DNA of 64,000 nucleotides from Thermodesulfovibrionia bacterium. Its GTDB lineage: Bacteria > Nitrospirota > Thermodesulfovibrionia > UBA6902. The DNA is taken from assembly GCA_020053105.1 (NCBI GenBank), contig JAGVNU010000085.1:1-64000 (forward strand), given 5' to 3'. Below, one piece after another: positions 17,673 through 26,370 of the stretch. Under the pieces are notes generated by a model that worked only from the letters and a program-made list of their open reading frames with translations, made no database searches and was not told where the DNA came from. Position 1 is the stretch's first letter. The number at the start of each line of letters is the position of its first letter. The translations under genes were made by a program, and so were the position numbers.

Positions 17673-18410
17673 ATGCGCGACTATCTTATTTTTAAACTCT
17701 ATGGCCCACTAGCATCGTGGGGTGATATCGCCGTAGGTGAATACCGGCCCAGCTTCGCCCATCCCAGCAAGTCAGCCATAATCGGTTTGCTTGCTGCTGC
17801 CCTAGGCATTCGGCGCGACGAGGATGAACGGCAAAAAGAACTGACCGATGCGTGTTCTTTTGCTGTGCGTGTGGATGCTATGGGTACACTGTTGCGGGAC
17901 TATCATACTGCACAGGTGCCGTCTGAAAAGAAAGGGGTTACCCGTTATACACGTTATTCAGAACTGGCAAATGAAAATTTGAACACAATCCTCTCCACCA
18001 GAGATTACCGCTGTGATGCCGCCTACACTGTGGCAATCACCGTTCGTGATGGAGCAAAGTATACCGCACAGGCGCTGGCTGATAAACTGAAGAAGCCGGA
18101 ATTTTCTCTATATCTTGGCCGTAAGTCTTGTCCATTGGCATTCCCACTTCAGCCAAAGGTTATCCCCAGTGCGGCAACTCTTAAAGAAGCGCTTGCGAGT
18201 GTGTCATTTAACAATGAAGAACTGCCCGACGTCATCACCAATTCTCCATACTTAATTTATTGGGATGACAACATAGAAAGCGGCTTTGAGCAAGAACACG
18301 TCATTACTCGTCGTGATACGCCGCTATCGCGTATCCGTTGGCAGTTTAATGAGCGGCGTGAGCATTATTGCTCTGTAAAAAAGGAGGACAAAACATGTTC
18401 TTCAGTATGA
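17673..18410 (+). CDS. cas5: Cascade subunit Cas5e (CasD)
   Basis: Cas5e caps the 5' handle of the crRNA. The N-terminus YLIFKLYGPLASWGDIAVGEYRP is typical, as is the HPSKSAIIGLLAAALGIRR stretch, where the family glycine/lysine region sits. It has 245 aa, starts 4 nt after cas7 and overlaps cas6e by 16 nt. Confidence 0.94.
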   Translation: MRDYLIFKLYGPLASWGDIAVGEYRPSFAHPSKSAIIGLLAAALGIRRDEDERQKELTDACSFAVRVDAMGTLLRDYHTAQVPSEKKGVTRYTRYSELANENLNTILSTRDYRCDAAYTVAITVRDGAKYTAQALADKLKKPEFSLYLGRKSCPLAFPLQPKVIPSAATLKEALASVSFNNEELPDVITNSPYLIYWDDNIESGFEQEHVITRRDTPLSRIRWQFNERREHYCSVKKEDKTCSSV

Positions 18411-19159
18411 TTCGACTGCGGAAGAATGTTTCACCAAGAGATATTGCATCTCTTGGTGGTGGGGAGGAATACCGATTACACAAATTGATATGGGATCTTT
18501 TCAGTGATGGACCCAATCGCAAGCGGGATTTTCTTTACCGCAACGAAATAATAAACGGCTTACCCACATTCTATACCATTTCAGAACGTGAGCCGAACTG
18601 TGTCGGTAATTTATGGGATGTCCTAGTAAAAAAATACGCGCCAAGACTTGTACAAGGAGAACGCCTGTCCTTCAAGCTCAGGGCAAATCCTGTTCAACCG
18701 GCAAAGAAAGAAAGAACCGACTCTGAAATTAAAGAATGGCTTAGAAGTCGTGAAGCGCGAGGGCTTAAAGAAAAAGAACCCACGAAAAAAAGGATTCGTC
18801 ATGATGTGGTGATGGAGGAAAAGAGCAGGATCGGCTTCAAGGAATTAACACATGACCAGCGGCCTCATACAGCGGAGCTTATTCAGAAAGCTGGTTTAAC
18901 GTGGCTAAAAGCGAAAGAAAAAGAATTCGGATTTTTTGTGGAAGATGAAGAGAACAAGACTGCTGTAAGAGTGGATGGCTACATACAGCACAGATTGTTC
19001 AGAGGCAGGGGACAAAAGCCGATGACATTCAACACTCTTGATTTCAACGGCATTCTTACTGTTACTGAACCTGAGACGTTCGTCAATAAATGTCTCTTCA
19101 ACGGCATCGGCCCCGCCAAAGCCTTCGGCTGCGGCCTCATGCTGGTGAGGCGGGTATGA
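18395..19159 (+). CDS. cas6e: crRNA-processing endoribonuclease Cas6e (CasE)
   Basis: Cas6e cuts the pre-crRNA at the base of each repeat hairpin and stays on the 3' handle. The catalytic His is likely His29 in EEYRLHKLIWDLF, and the glycine-rich loop is GIGPAKAFGCGLML at the C-terminus. I chose the ATG at 18395 (254 aa), behind AAGGAGG inside the end of cas5. It is longer than E. coli Cas6e (199 aa), with a charged insert around residues 110-150. Its stop overlaps a 37-codon ORF (ATGA). Confidence 0.93.
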   Translation: MFFSMIRLRKNVSPRDIASLGGGEEYRLHKLIWDLFSDGPNRKRDFLYRNEIINGLPTFYTISEREPNCVGNLWDVLVKKYAPRLVQGERLSFKLRANPVQPAKKERTDSEIKEWLRSREARGLKEKEPTKKRIRHDVVMEEKSRIGFKELTHDQRPHTAELIQKAGLTWLKAKEKEFGFFVEDEENKTAVRVDGYIQHRLFRGRGQKPMTFNTLDFNGILTVTEPETFVNKCLFNGIGPAKAFGCGLMLVRRV

Positions 19160-19269
19160 AAGTGTTGAGGTCGAATTATCAACATGCTGATGCTGATTTT
19201 GATCATACAAATTTATTGGAGCAGTTGAAAAAAGACTTTCATGTAGCTACAATTGGAGTTATAATATAA
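19156..19269 (+). CDS. Unrecognised 37-aa ORF between cas6e and brnT
   Basis: The ATG at 19156 overlaps the cas6e stop (ATGA), and its TAA is directly followed by the brnT ATG at 19270, so the ORF exactly fills the space between two genes. The peptide is acidic/His-rich at first, then HTNLLEQLKKDFHVATIGVII, an amphipathic helix plus a hydrophobic strand, and looks protein-like. I do not recognise it. It may be a real small protein coupled to cas6e, or the remnant of a gene lost when the toxin-antitoxin pair arrived. Confidence 0.4.
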   Translation: MKVLRSNYQHADADFDHTNLLEQLKKDFHVATIGVII

Positions 19270-19572
19270 ATGAAATTTGAATGGGACAATGACAAGAACA
19301 GACAAAACATAAGGAAACACGGGTTTGATTTAGCAGATGCGCAATTGCTTTTTACCGGCAAGATGCCTTTTTTAGTAGGTCTCGATATTCAGGGCGTCTA
19401 TGGGGAAGATAGATGGAAAGGCATCGGGGTATTGGAGGGGGTTCTGGTTGTTGTTGTGGTGTTTACTGAACGTGGGGAGGACACCATAAGAATTATTTCT
19501 TTGCGAAAAGCAAACTCAAAGGAGAGGAAGGCGTATGAAGAAGAAATCAAAAACAGATTGGGCACGGGTTAA
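19270..19572 (+). CDS. brnT: BrnT-family toxin (type II toxin-antitoxin)
   Basis: A 100-aa BrnT/DUF497 protein, a RelE-fold ribonuclease that blocks translation. The start FEWDNDKNRQNIRKHGFDLADA is the family signature, and the C-terminal IRIISLRKANSKERKAYEEE contains the conserved Arg and Glu residues. Unusually it lies inside the cas operon. It overlaps the antitoxin gene by 38 nt, the usual toxin-first order of Brn modules. The middle is slightly atypical, with a run of hydrophobic residues (LEGVLVVVVVFTE). Confidence 0.88.
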   Translation: MKFEWDNDKNRQNIRKHGFDLADAQLLFTGKMPFLVGLDIQGVYGEDRWKGIGVLEGVLVVVVVFTERGEDTIRIISLRKANSKERKAYEEEIKNRLGTG

Positions 19573-19783
19573 GGCCATAAAGGACAAGGAGATTGATTAT
19601 TCCGACATTCCGCAACTTGACAAGGAATTTTTTAAGAAGGCTATCCTCTGGCCCGGCACAAAAAAGCAGATAACGCTCCGTCTTGATCCTGACGTTATAG
19701 ACTTCTTCAAGAAGCAGGGACGTGGGTATCAAACGACAATCAATACTGTTTTGCGCAAATATGTTGAAGCACATAGTCACTGA
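19535..19783 (+). CDS. brnA: BrnA-family antitoxin
   Basis: An 82-aa BrnA-like protein that should neutralise BrnT and bind its own promoter as a ribbon-helix-helix dimer. The DNA-binding part is KKQITLRLDPDVIDFFKKQGRGYQTTINTVLRKYV (residues 43-77). The start ATG at 19535 follows GGAGAGGAAG. The N-terminal part (DYSDIPQLDKEFF) matches the toxin-binding region of the family. cas1 starts 31 bp later. Confidence 0.88.
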   Translation: MKKKSKTDWARVKAIKDKEIDYSDIPQLDKEFFKKAILWPGTKKQITLRLDPDVIDFFKKQGRGYQTTINTVLRKYVEAHSH

Positions 19784-19814
19784 AACATACAATTAACAGG
19801 TTTAGGATTAGACC

Positions 19815-21027
<1,213 letters not shown>

Positions 21028-21090
21028 GATTTTGTCGGTAGATTTCTGCTCTTTGAAAACTGACTTATAAATTAGTGGGTTATAAGAAGT
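21028..21090 (+). promoter_or_regulatory. CRISPR leader
   Basis: A 63-bp AT-rich stretch between the cas2 stop and the first repeat. It contains GGTAGATT, which resembles the GTTGGTAGATTG leader box of E. coli type I-E arrays, and TTATAAATTAGTGGGTTATAAG just before the repeat. The leader is placed at this end because the opposite terminal repeat (22128) is the degenerate one. Confidence 0.6.
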
Positions 21091-22156
21091 ATGTTCCCCA
21101 CGTACGTGGGGATGAACCGCTGTCTGATAAGACGATAAAAGATATTCTCAGATGTTCCCCACGTACGTGGGGATGAACCGGGTAAACCATATCCCAAGGC
21201 CCGCTTGAATGAATGTTCCCCACGTACGTGGGGATGAACCGTATATTGATTATATCTTTAGCGGGGGACATTAATGTTCCCCACGTACGTGGGGATGAAC
21301 CGGAGAAATAAATTATGGCATGGCCCTATTCTAAATGTTCCCCACGTACGTGGGGATGAACCGTCATTGATTTATTTATATTCTTCAATTTGATTATGTT
21401 CCCCACGTACGTGGGGATGAACCGGCGGGCTTGGCTGACTTAAAATCTGATAAACCATGTTCCCCACGTACGTGGGGATGAACCGTTGAGAATGTATGGA
21501 TACGGCGAAGTGCTACAATGTTCCCCACGTACGTGGGGATGAACCGGAGAAATTATGACAGTAAAAGATTTAATTTTAATGTTCCCCACGTACGTGGGGA
21601 TGAACCGACTGCCGGGGGAGGGCGTAAAATGAAACAGGCATGTTCCCCACGTACGTGGGGATGAACCGGCTTCATTTTTTGTTTTTCTGAGATTCTCCAA
21701 ATGTTCCCCACGTACGTGGGGATGAACCGGGCATATCCCCTGGCATCTCCGTTGACATATAATGTTCCCCACGTACGTGGGGATGAACCGGCGGATGACC
21801 CGGAGACCGTAGCTATTAGAAAATGTTCCCCACGTACGTGGGGATGAACCGGAGGCTTTATGCCTGATGATTGTTTAGATGACATGTTCCCCACGTACGT
21901 GGGGATGAACCGACATTGACGGGAAGCAGGACACTTTTACCTTTATGTTCCCCACGTACGTGGGGATGAACCGAATAGGGAGCATGCTTTTGAATTTATA
22001 GAAAAATGTTCCCCACGTACGTGGGGATGAACCGCAGCCGGAGCGGGGTCTGTGGTCAGTATAAATATGTTCCCCACGTACGTGGGGATGAACCGCTGCT
22101 TGAACTGTACGTATCTCCGAAACGACAATGTTCCCCACGTACGTGGGGATGAACCA
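21091..22156 (+). CRISPR. Type I-E CRISPR array: 18 repeats, 17 spacers
   Basis: Eighteen 29-bp repeats start every 61 bp from 21091 to 22128, so all 17 spacers are exactly 32 nt. Each repeat begins ATGTTCCCC, has the core CCCCACGTACGTGGGG and ends ATGAACCG. The core is a perfect 16-bp palindrome giving a 6-bp stem and GUAC loop for Cas6e. Only the last repeat differs, ending in A rather than G, which marks the old (trailer) end. Newest spacers are therefore near cas2. The transcribed strand should be plus, as in other type I-E loci with this repeat orientation. Confidence 0.98.
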
Positions 22157-22172
22157 CTTTCCCGATGTAAGT

Positions 22173-22202
22173 TTGTCAATGAAGTTGTTAATCGTATATA
22201 AT
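22173..22202 (+). promoter_or_regulatory. fabD: Putative sigma-70 promoter of fabD
   Basis: TTGTCA (22173-22178) and a perfect TATAAT (22197-22202) are separated by 18 bp and lie 64 bp before the fabD ATG, in the short gap after the last CRISPR repeat. This would give fabD its own promoter now that it is detached from plsX-fabH. Confidence 0.5.
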
Positions 22203-22265
22203 CAATGGCCCGGTTTTTTCATGATTTCTGATTGACCGTGATTAATGCCCAAAGGAGAATTAATA

Positions 22266-23195
22266 ATGAAAATCGCCTTCGTATTTCCGGGACAGGGATC
22301 TCAGTATGTGGGTATGGGAAAAGACCTCTATGATAATTTTGATGAGGTCAAAGACCTGTATAAAGAAGCGTCAGACGCCCTTGGATATGATGTTGCGGGC
22401 CTCAGCTTTAACGGCCCGCAGGATGAGCTGAATAAGACCTCCAGGACACAGCCATGTCTGTTGACCGCGAGTTACTCGGCTTACAGGGTACTTTCATCAA
22501 AAGGCGTTACGCCGGTTTATATGGCTGGACACAGCCTTGGAGAATATTCCGCCATCACTGCTTCCGGGGTTTTATCATTTGCCGACGCTGTCAGGCTGAC
22601 GGAACAAAGGGGGCTGTATATGCAGGATGCGGTGCCTTCGGGTACGGGACTAATGGCCGCAGTCATGGGACTTGATAGAGAAGCGATTATGAACGTCTGT
22701 AATTCCGTTAAATCAGGGTATGCGGCCCCTGCCAATTATAATTGCCCGGGACAGATTGTGATAGCTGGTGAAAAGGCTGCTGTTGAAGAGGCGATAAAAC
22801 TGGCTGATGAAGCCGGGGCCAGAAGGGCGGTCCCGCTGGCTGTATCAGCGCCGTCTCACTGCCGGCTGATGGAACCCGCTTCACGGAAATTATCTGCATT
22901 GCTTGACACTATTGAATTACATTCGCCCCGGATACCGGTTGTCAATAACGCGGATGCGGCGTTTTTAAGCAGCGTAGACTCAATAAAGGACTCCCTGGTG
23001 CGCCAGCTCAACAACCCGCTATTATGGGAAGATTCGATTAAGATTATGGTTGAAAATGGAATAGATGCCTTCATAGAAGTCGGCCCCAAAACAGTCCTCA
23101 ACGGTCTCATCAAGAGAATAGACCGAAACGTAAGACTCTTCAATGTTGAAGATACAAAGGGACTTGAAGAGACCCTGGCGGCATTGAAAAATTAA
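22266..23195 (+). CDS. fabD: Malonyl-CoA:ACP transacylase
   Basis: FabD loads malonate onto ACP for fatty-acid elongation. FVFPGQGSQYVGMG opens the protein; the catalytic Ser is Ser90 in AGHSLGEYSA and the His is His198 in SAPSHCRLM. The ATG at 22266 has AAAGGAG upstream; the frame is open to 22245, but that adds a non-homologous tail. Full length at 309 aa. In most relatives it follows fabH directly; here about 20 kb of other genes intervene, and fabG/acpP do not follow. Confidence 0.96.
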   Translation: MKIAFVFPGQGSQYVGMGKDLYDNFDEVKDLYKEASDALGYDVAGLSFNGPQDELNKTSRTQPCLLTASYSAYRVLSSKGVTPVYMAGHSLGEYSAITASGVLSFADAVRLTEQRGLYMQDAVPSGTGLMAAVMGLDREAIMNVCNSVKSGYAAPANYNCPGQIVIAGEKAAVEEAIKLADEAGARRAVPLAVSAPSHCRLMEPASRKLSALLDTIELHSPRIPVVNNADAAFLSSVDSIKDSLVRQLNNPLLWEDSIKIMVENGIDAFIEVGPKTVLNGLIKRIDRNVRLFNVEDTKGLEETLAALKN

Positions 23196-23226
23196 TTAAA
23201 ATTCATGCGTCTCATAAAGTGCCGGT

Positions 23227-24189
23227 ATGCTAATTGACACAGGCCAGAAATTCCTCAAAAAATTATCCGCAGAACATATGTGGAAAAAAAGCGCTGACAG
23301 CCGCGTTCCTCTGACGATCGGCCTTCCCCGGATGTTTTTTTACCATATATACCCGGATCTGTGGGAGACATTCTTCAGTGAGCTGGGAATCAAACCAATA
23401 GTGTCCGGACCTTCAACCGCAAAAACGGTTGAGAAGGCCTCTCAGATATCAGAGACAGAACACTGTCTGCCCAACAAACTGTTTGACGCGCATCTTGCAG
23501 AGCTTGTCGGTAAAGTCGATATGGTATTCGTGCCCCGTGTCCTGTCAACCATTAAAAACCATCTCTCCTGTCCAAAGTTCGGTCCGCTCCCTGATGCGGC
23601 AAGGGCGGACATAGCACGGGGGACGGAAGTATTATCAATAGACATTGATGAAACCGTGTGTCCGTTGTCAGATTCCCTTATGCTTCTCGGCAAAAAATTA
23701 AATATGCGAAGGGACAGGACCGTTTCTGCCATTGAAAGAGCATTCAGTGCCATGGAAGCGGCAAAGAAAAATACGGCCAGGCCCGCCGGAAAAAAAGGGA
23801 GACCGCATTTTCTTCTTACCGGACATCCTTATACCATTCACGATAATTTTATCGCCGGGCCGGTCCTGAACAAGCTGGCAAGCATGGGCGCTGATGTAGA
23901 ATTGATATCATTCGCGGATAACACCCCGTCAAAGAGCTATATCCTGTGGAGCACGGCCAATGCAATTTACCATAAACTAAACACCATTTCTGCTGATGAG
24001 TATGACGGGGTCATTCAGCTTACGGTATTTAATTGCGGCTGCGATTCAATGATGATCGAGACCTACCGGCAGCTTGTCAGAGAAAAAAATATCCCTTACA
24101 TGTACATAATGATAGATGAGCATTCGGCGCAGGCCGGGGTCGATACAAGGGTAGAGGCCTTTATAGACTCACTGAGATGGCGGCAATGA
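23227..24189 (+). CDS. CoA-dehydratase-activase-associated protein (DUF2229-like), part 1
   Basis: A 320-aa protein related to the DUF2229 / 2-hydroxyglutaryl-CoA dehydratase D-component-like regions that accompany acyl-CoA dehydratase activases. Visible features are IGLPRMFFYHIYPDLWETFFSELG, a Cys in SETEHCLPNK, another in NHLSCPKFGPLPD, and FNCGCDSMM near the C-terminus, then DEHSAQAGVDTRVEAFID. These Cys are candidates for an Fe-S cluster. It overlaps the next gene by 13 nt. The substrate is unknown. Confidence 0.7.
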   Translation: MLIDTGQKFLKKLSAEHMWKKSADSRVPLTIGLPRMFFYHIYPDLWETFFSELGIKPIVSGPSTAKTVEKASQISETEHCLPNKLFDAHLAELVGKVDMVFVPRVLSTIKNHLSCPKFGPLPDAARADIARGTEVLSIDIDETVCPLSDSLMLLGKKLNMRRDRTVSAIERAFSAMEAAKKNTARPAGKKGRPHFLLTGHPYTIHDNFIAGPVLNKLASMGADVELISFADNTPSKSYILWSTANAIYHKLNTISADEYDGVIQLTVFNCGCDSMMIETYRQLVREKNIPYMYIMIDEHSAQAGVDTRVEAFIDSLRWRQ

Positions 24190-25262
24190 CGTACATGGCA
24201 ATCCCCAACATAGGCAACTATACGATAGCGCTTGCCACTGCCGTAGAGTCTCTAGGGATCAAGGCATGGGCCTCGACTGCGACCACGCCGGAAGCTCTTA
24301 AGCTGGGCATAAGCGCCGCCCCCGAATCGGTCTGTTTACCGATGAAGGCGCACCTGGGCCACTTCATTGAGGCTGACAGGGCAGGTGTTGAGTATGCGTT
24401 TATGGTCAACAGCGTCGGCACCTGCAGGCTCAGATATTACCGCCACATGATAGGCCGGATACTTAAAGACATGGGCCTGAAAATAAAGATCTTCGGCCTC
24501 GGCTTCGACGGCTTCAAGCCGCCTATCGTGCGATATTTTGATCCCGGACCCCTGACTTTTCTAAAGCCCATATTCCATACCGCTCTGAAGATAAAGGTCA
24601 TTGATGAACTGGAGGTGGCGGCCTGGCGTACCAGGCCTGTTGAGCTTACCCAGGGAGACACAACGAGGGTAATGAACAGGCTCCTCGTGGAGCTCAGCGA
24701 GTCCGGGACAATGGCGAGCACAAGGGCCATTCGTAAAAAAGCCGCCCGATGCTTTGATGAAATTCCAATAGACAGGGACAAACAGCCGCTCAGGGTCGGG
24801 CTTGTCGGCGAGATATCTTTTCTGCGGGACAAGTGCCTGAACAAAAATATTGAATACATCCTCGGTAGCCAGGGGATTGAGCTGAGAAACTTCTTCCTGC
24901 TGGGGGAGGAGTTGAATAATATATCGCGGATTGTGCTGCTGAACCAGAACAGGAGAAAGTACCTGTCCAGGATCGCGGACCGCTATTTACAATGTACGGT
25001 CGGCGGACATGCCCTGGACTCCGTGGCCCATTCAATCCGCTGCGCTGATGAGGGTTATGACGGTATGGTCCATCTTTGTCCCTCAGGATGCATGCCTGAA
25101 GTCAGTGTGCGTCCCATTCTCAAGCGTGTCAGCAAAGACAAGAACATACCCATACTGGAAATGTCTTATGATGAGCATACGTGCGGGGTAGGGATAGCGA
25201 CCCGGCTGGAGGCCTTTGCCGATGTCCTGAGGGAAAGAAGAAAAAAGCAGGTGAACAAATGA
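24177..25262 (+). CDS. CoA-dehydratase-activase-associated protein (DUF2229-like), part 2
   Basis: A 361-aa protein similar in layout to the gene upstream: ESVCLPMKAHLGHFIEAD, then VNSVGTCRLRYY, and near the end HLCPSGCMPEVSVRP followed by SYDEHTCGVGIATRLEAF. The shared DEH...G-x-x-TR-x-EAF ending shows the two are related halves of what is, in many bacteria, one very long activase fusion. Several conserved Cys could hold a [4Fe-4S] cluster. It overlaps the activase start (ATGA). Confidence 0.7.
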   Translation: MAAMTYMAIPNIGNYTIALATAVESLGIKAWASTATTPEALKLGISAAPESVCLPMKAHLGHFIEADRAGVEYAFMVNSVGTCRLRYYRHMIGRILKDMGLKIKIFGLGFDGFKPPIVRYFDPGPLTFLKPIFHTALKIKVIDELEVAAWRTRPVELTQGDTTRVMNRLLVELSESGTMASTRAIRKKAARCFDEIPIDRDKQPLRVGLVGEISFLRDKCLNKNIEYILGSQGIELRNFFLLGEELNNISRIVLLNQNRRKYLSRIADRYLQCTVGGHALDSVAHSIRCADEGYDGMVHLCPSGCMPEVSVRPILKRVSKDKNIPILEMSYDEHTCGVGIATRLEAFADVLRERRKKQVNK

Positions 25263-26341
25263 ACGAAGCATGTTATCTGGGAATCGATGTAGGATCAATC
25301 AGCACAAATTGCGTAATCATTGCGCTGGACGGCGAGGTCCTTTTTGAAATATACAGGCGGGGGGAGGGCAGCCCTATTTCATCTGTGCAGCAGTGTCTCG
25401 CGCTGCTTTCGGAACAGATGCCGGAGAGGTTGAGCATTAAGGGTGTCTGCACTACGGGAAGCGGCCGGATACTTGCGGGCGCGGTAGTTGGCGCTGATGT
25501 GATAAAAAACGAAATTTCCGCGCATGCACGTGCGGCATTACATCTCTATCCTGATGCGCGGACCATATTCGAAATCGGCGGACAGGACAGTAAGGTAACA
25601 ATTCTCAGGGATGGAGCGGTCGTGGACTTCGCAATGAACCTGGTGTGCGCAGCGGGCACAGGGAGCTTCCTTGATTCACAGGCAAGACGCATGAACATCA
25701 CGATTGAAGACCTCAGCAGCAGGGCGATGCTGTCGAAAAACCCTACCAACATAGCCGGGCGCTGCACGGTATTCGCCGAGTCCGACATGATCCATAAACA
25801 GCAGGTCGGGCATGAACAGAAAGACATAATGATGGGACTGTGCAACGCGCTTGTGAGAAACTACCTGTCAAACGTCTGCAACGGGAAGGAGATAAAACCG
25901 CCCGTTGTATTTCAGGGCGGGGTGAGCGCAAACAGGGGAATATGCCGCGCCTTCAGAGAGGCGCTTCAGTGCGATATTATTATCCCGCCTTACAATATGG
26001 TCATGGGGGCCTACGGGGCCGCGCTTATTGCTGCACAGTCATCTATAGAAGAGACAAAATTCCGCGGGATAGAAGTGGCTGCGCGTTCTATTGCCACAAG
26101 GGGTTTTGAATGCGGCGATTGCCCTAATTGCTGCGAGATAATCGAGGTCATTGATGATGATGAAGTAATCGGCAGGACAGGTGGACGGTGTGGAAAATGG
26201 GAGGGAAAGACCGGGCCGAGAGAAGCGCTCAGGGGAAACGGTCCGGCGGGCGCTGTTTCAGCGGCTTCAGCGGACTGTGAAACATGCGGTCAGGTGGATC
26301 ATGTGCCTGACCTTATTCAGATGGGAGTCCACAAAAAATAG
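25259..26341 (+). CDS. Acyl-CoA dehydratase activase (BadF/BcrA/HgdC-type ATPase)
   Basis: An ASKHA-fold ATPase that transfers a low-potential electron to a partner reductase or dehydratase, driven by ATP. YLGIDVGSISTNCVII is the phosphate-binding loop; EIGGQDSKV and NLVCAAGTGSFLDSQARRM supply the Cys and helix that ligate the bridging [4Fe-4S] cluster, and GGVSANRG follows. I chose the ATG at 25259 (360 aa). The last 80 residues carry an added Cys-rich tail (CGDCPNCCE, and DCETCGQ near the end), perhaps a second cluster. With the two preceding genes it forms a three-gene unit. Confidence 0.88.
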   Translation: MNEACYLGIDVGSISTNCVIIALDGEVLFEIYRRGEGSPISSVQQCLALLSEQMPERLSIKGVCTTGSGRILAGAVVGADVIKNEISAHARAALHLYPDARTIFEIGGQDSKVTILRDGAVVDFAMNLVCAAGTGSFLDSQARRMNITIEDLSSRAMLSKNPTNIAGRCTVFAESDMIHKQQVGHEQKDIMMGLCNALVRNYLSNVCNGKEIKPPVVFQGGVSANRGICRAFREALQCDIIIPPYNMVMGAYGAALIAAQSSIEETKFRGIEVAARSIATRGFECGDCPNCCEIIEVIDDDEVIGRTGGRCGKWEGKTGPREALRGNGPAGAVSAASADCETCGQVDHVPDLIQMGVHKK

Positions 26342-26370
26342 GCTGGTCATTATTACAGGTTTCCCGTCTG

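Noticed and set aside
21120-22127. Possible self-targeting spacers matching genes in the window
   Set aside because: No spacer visibly matched sequence elsewhere in the window on reading, though this was not an exhaustive search.
21080-22179. Several minus-strand open frames of 63-113 codons rich in VHPHVRGE and SSPRTWGT motifs
   Set aside because: These are translations of the CRISPR repeats; the 61-bp period creates repeating peptides. They are a known annotation artefact, not genes.
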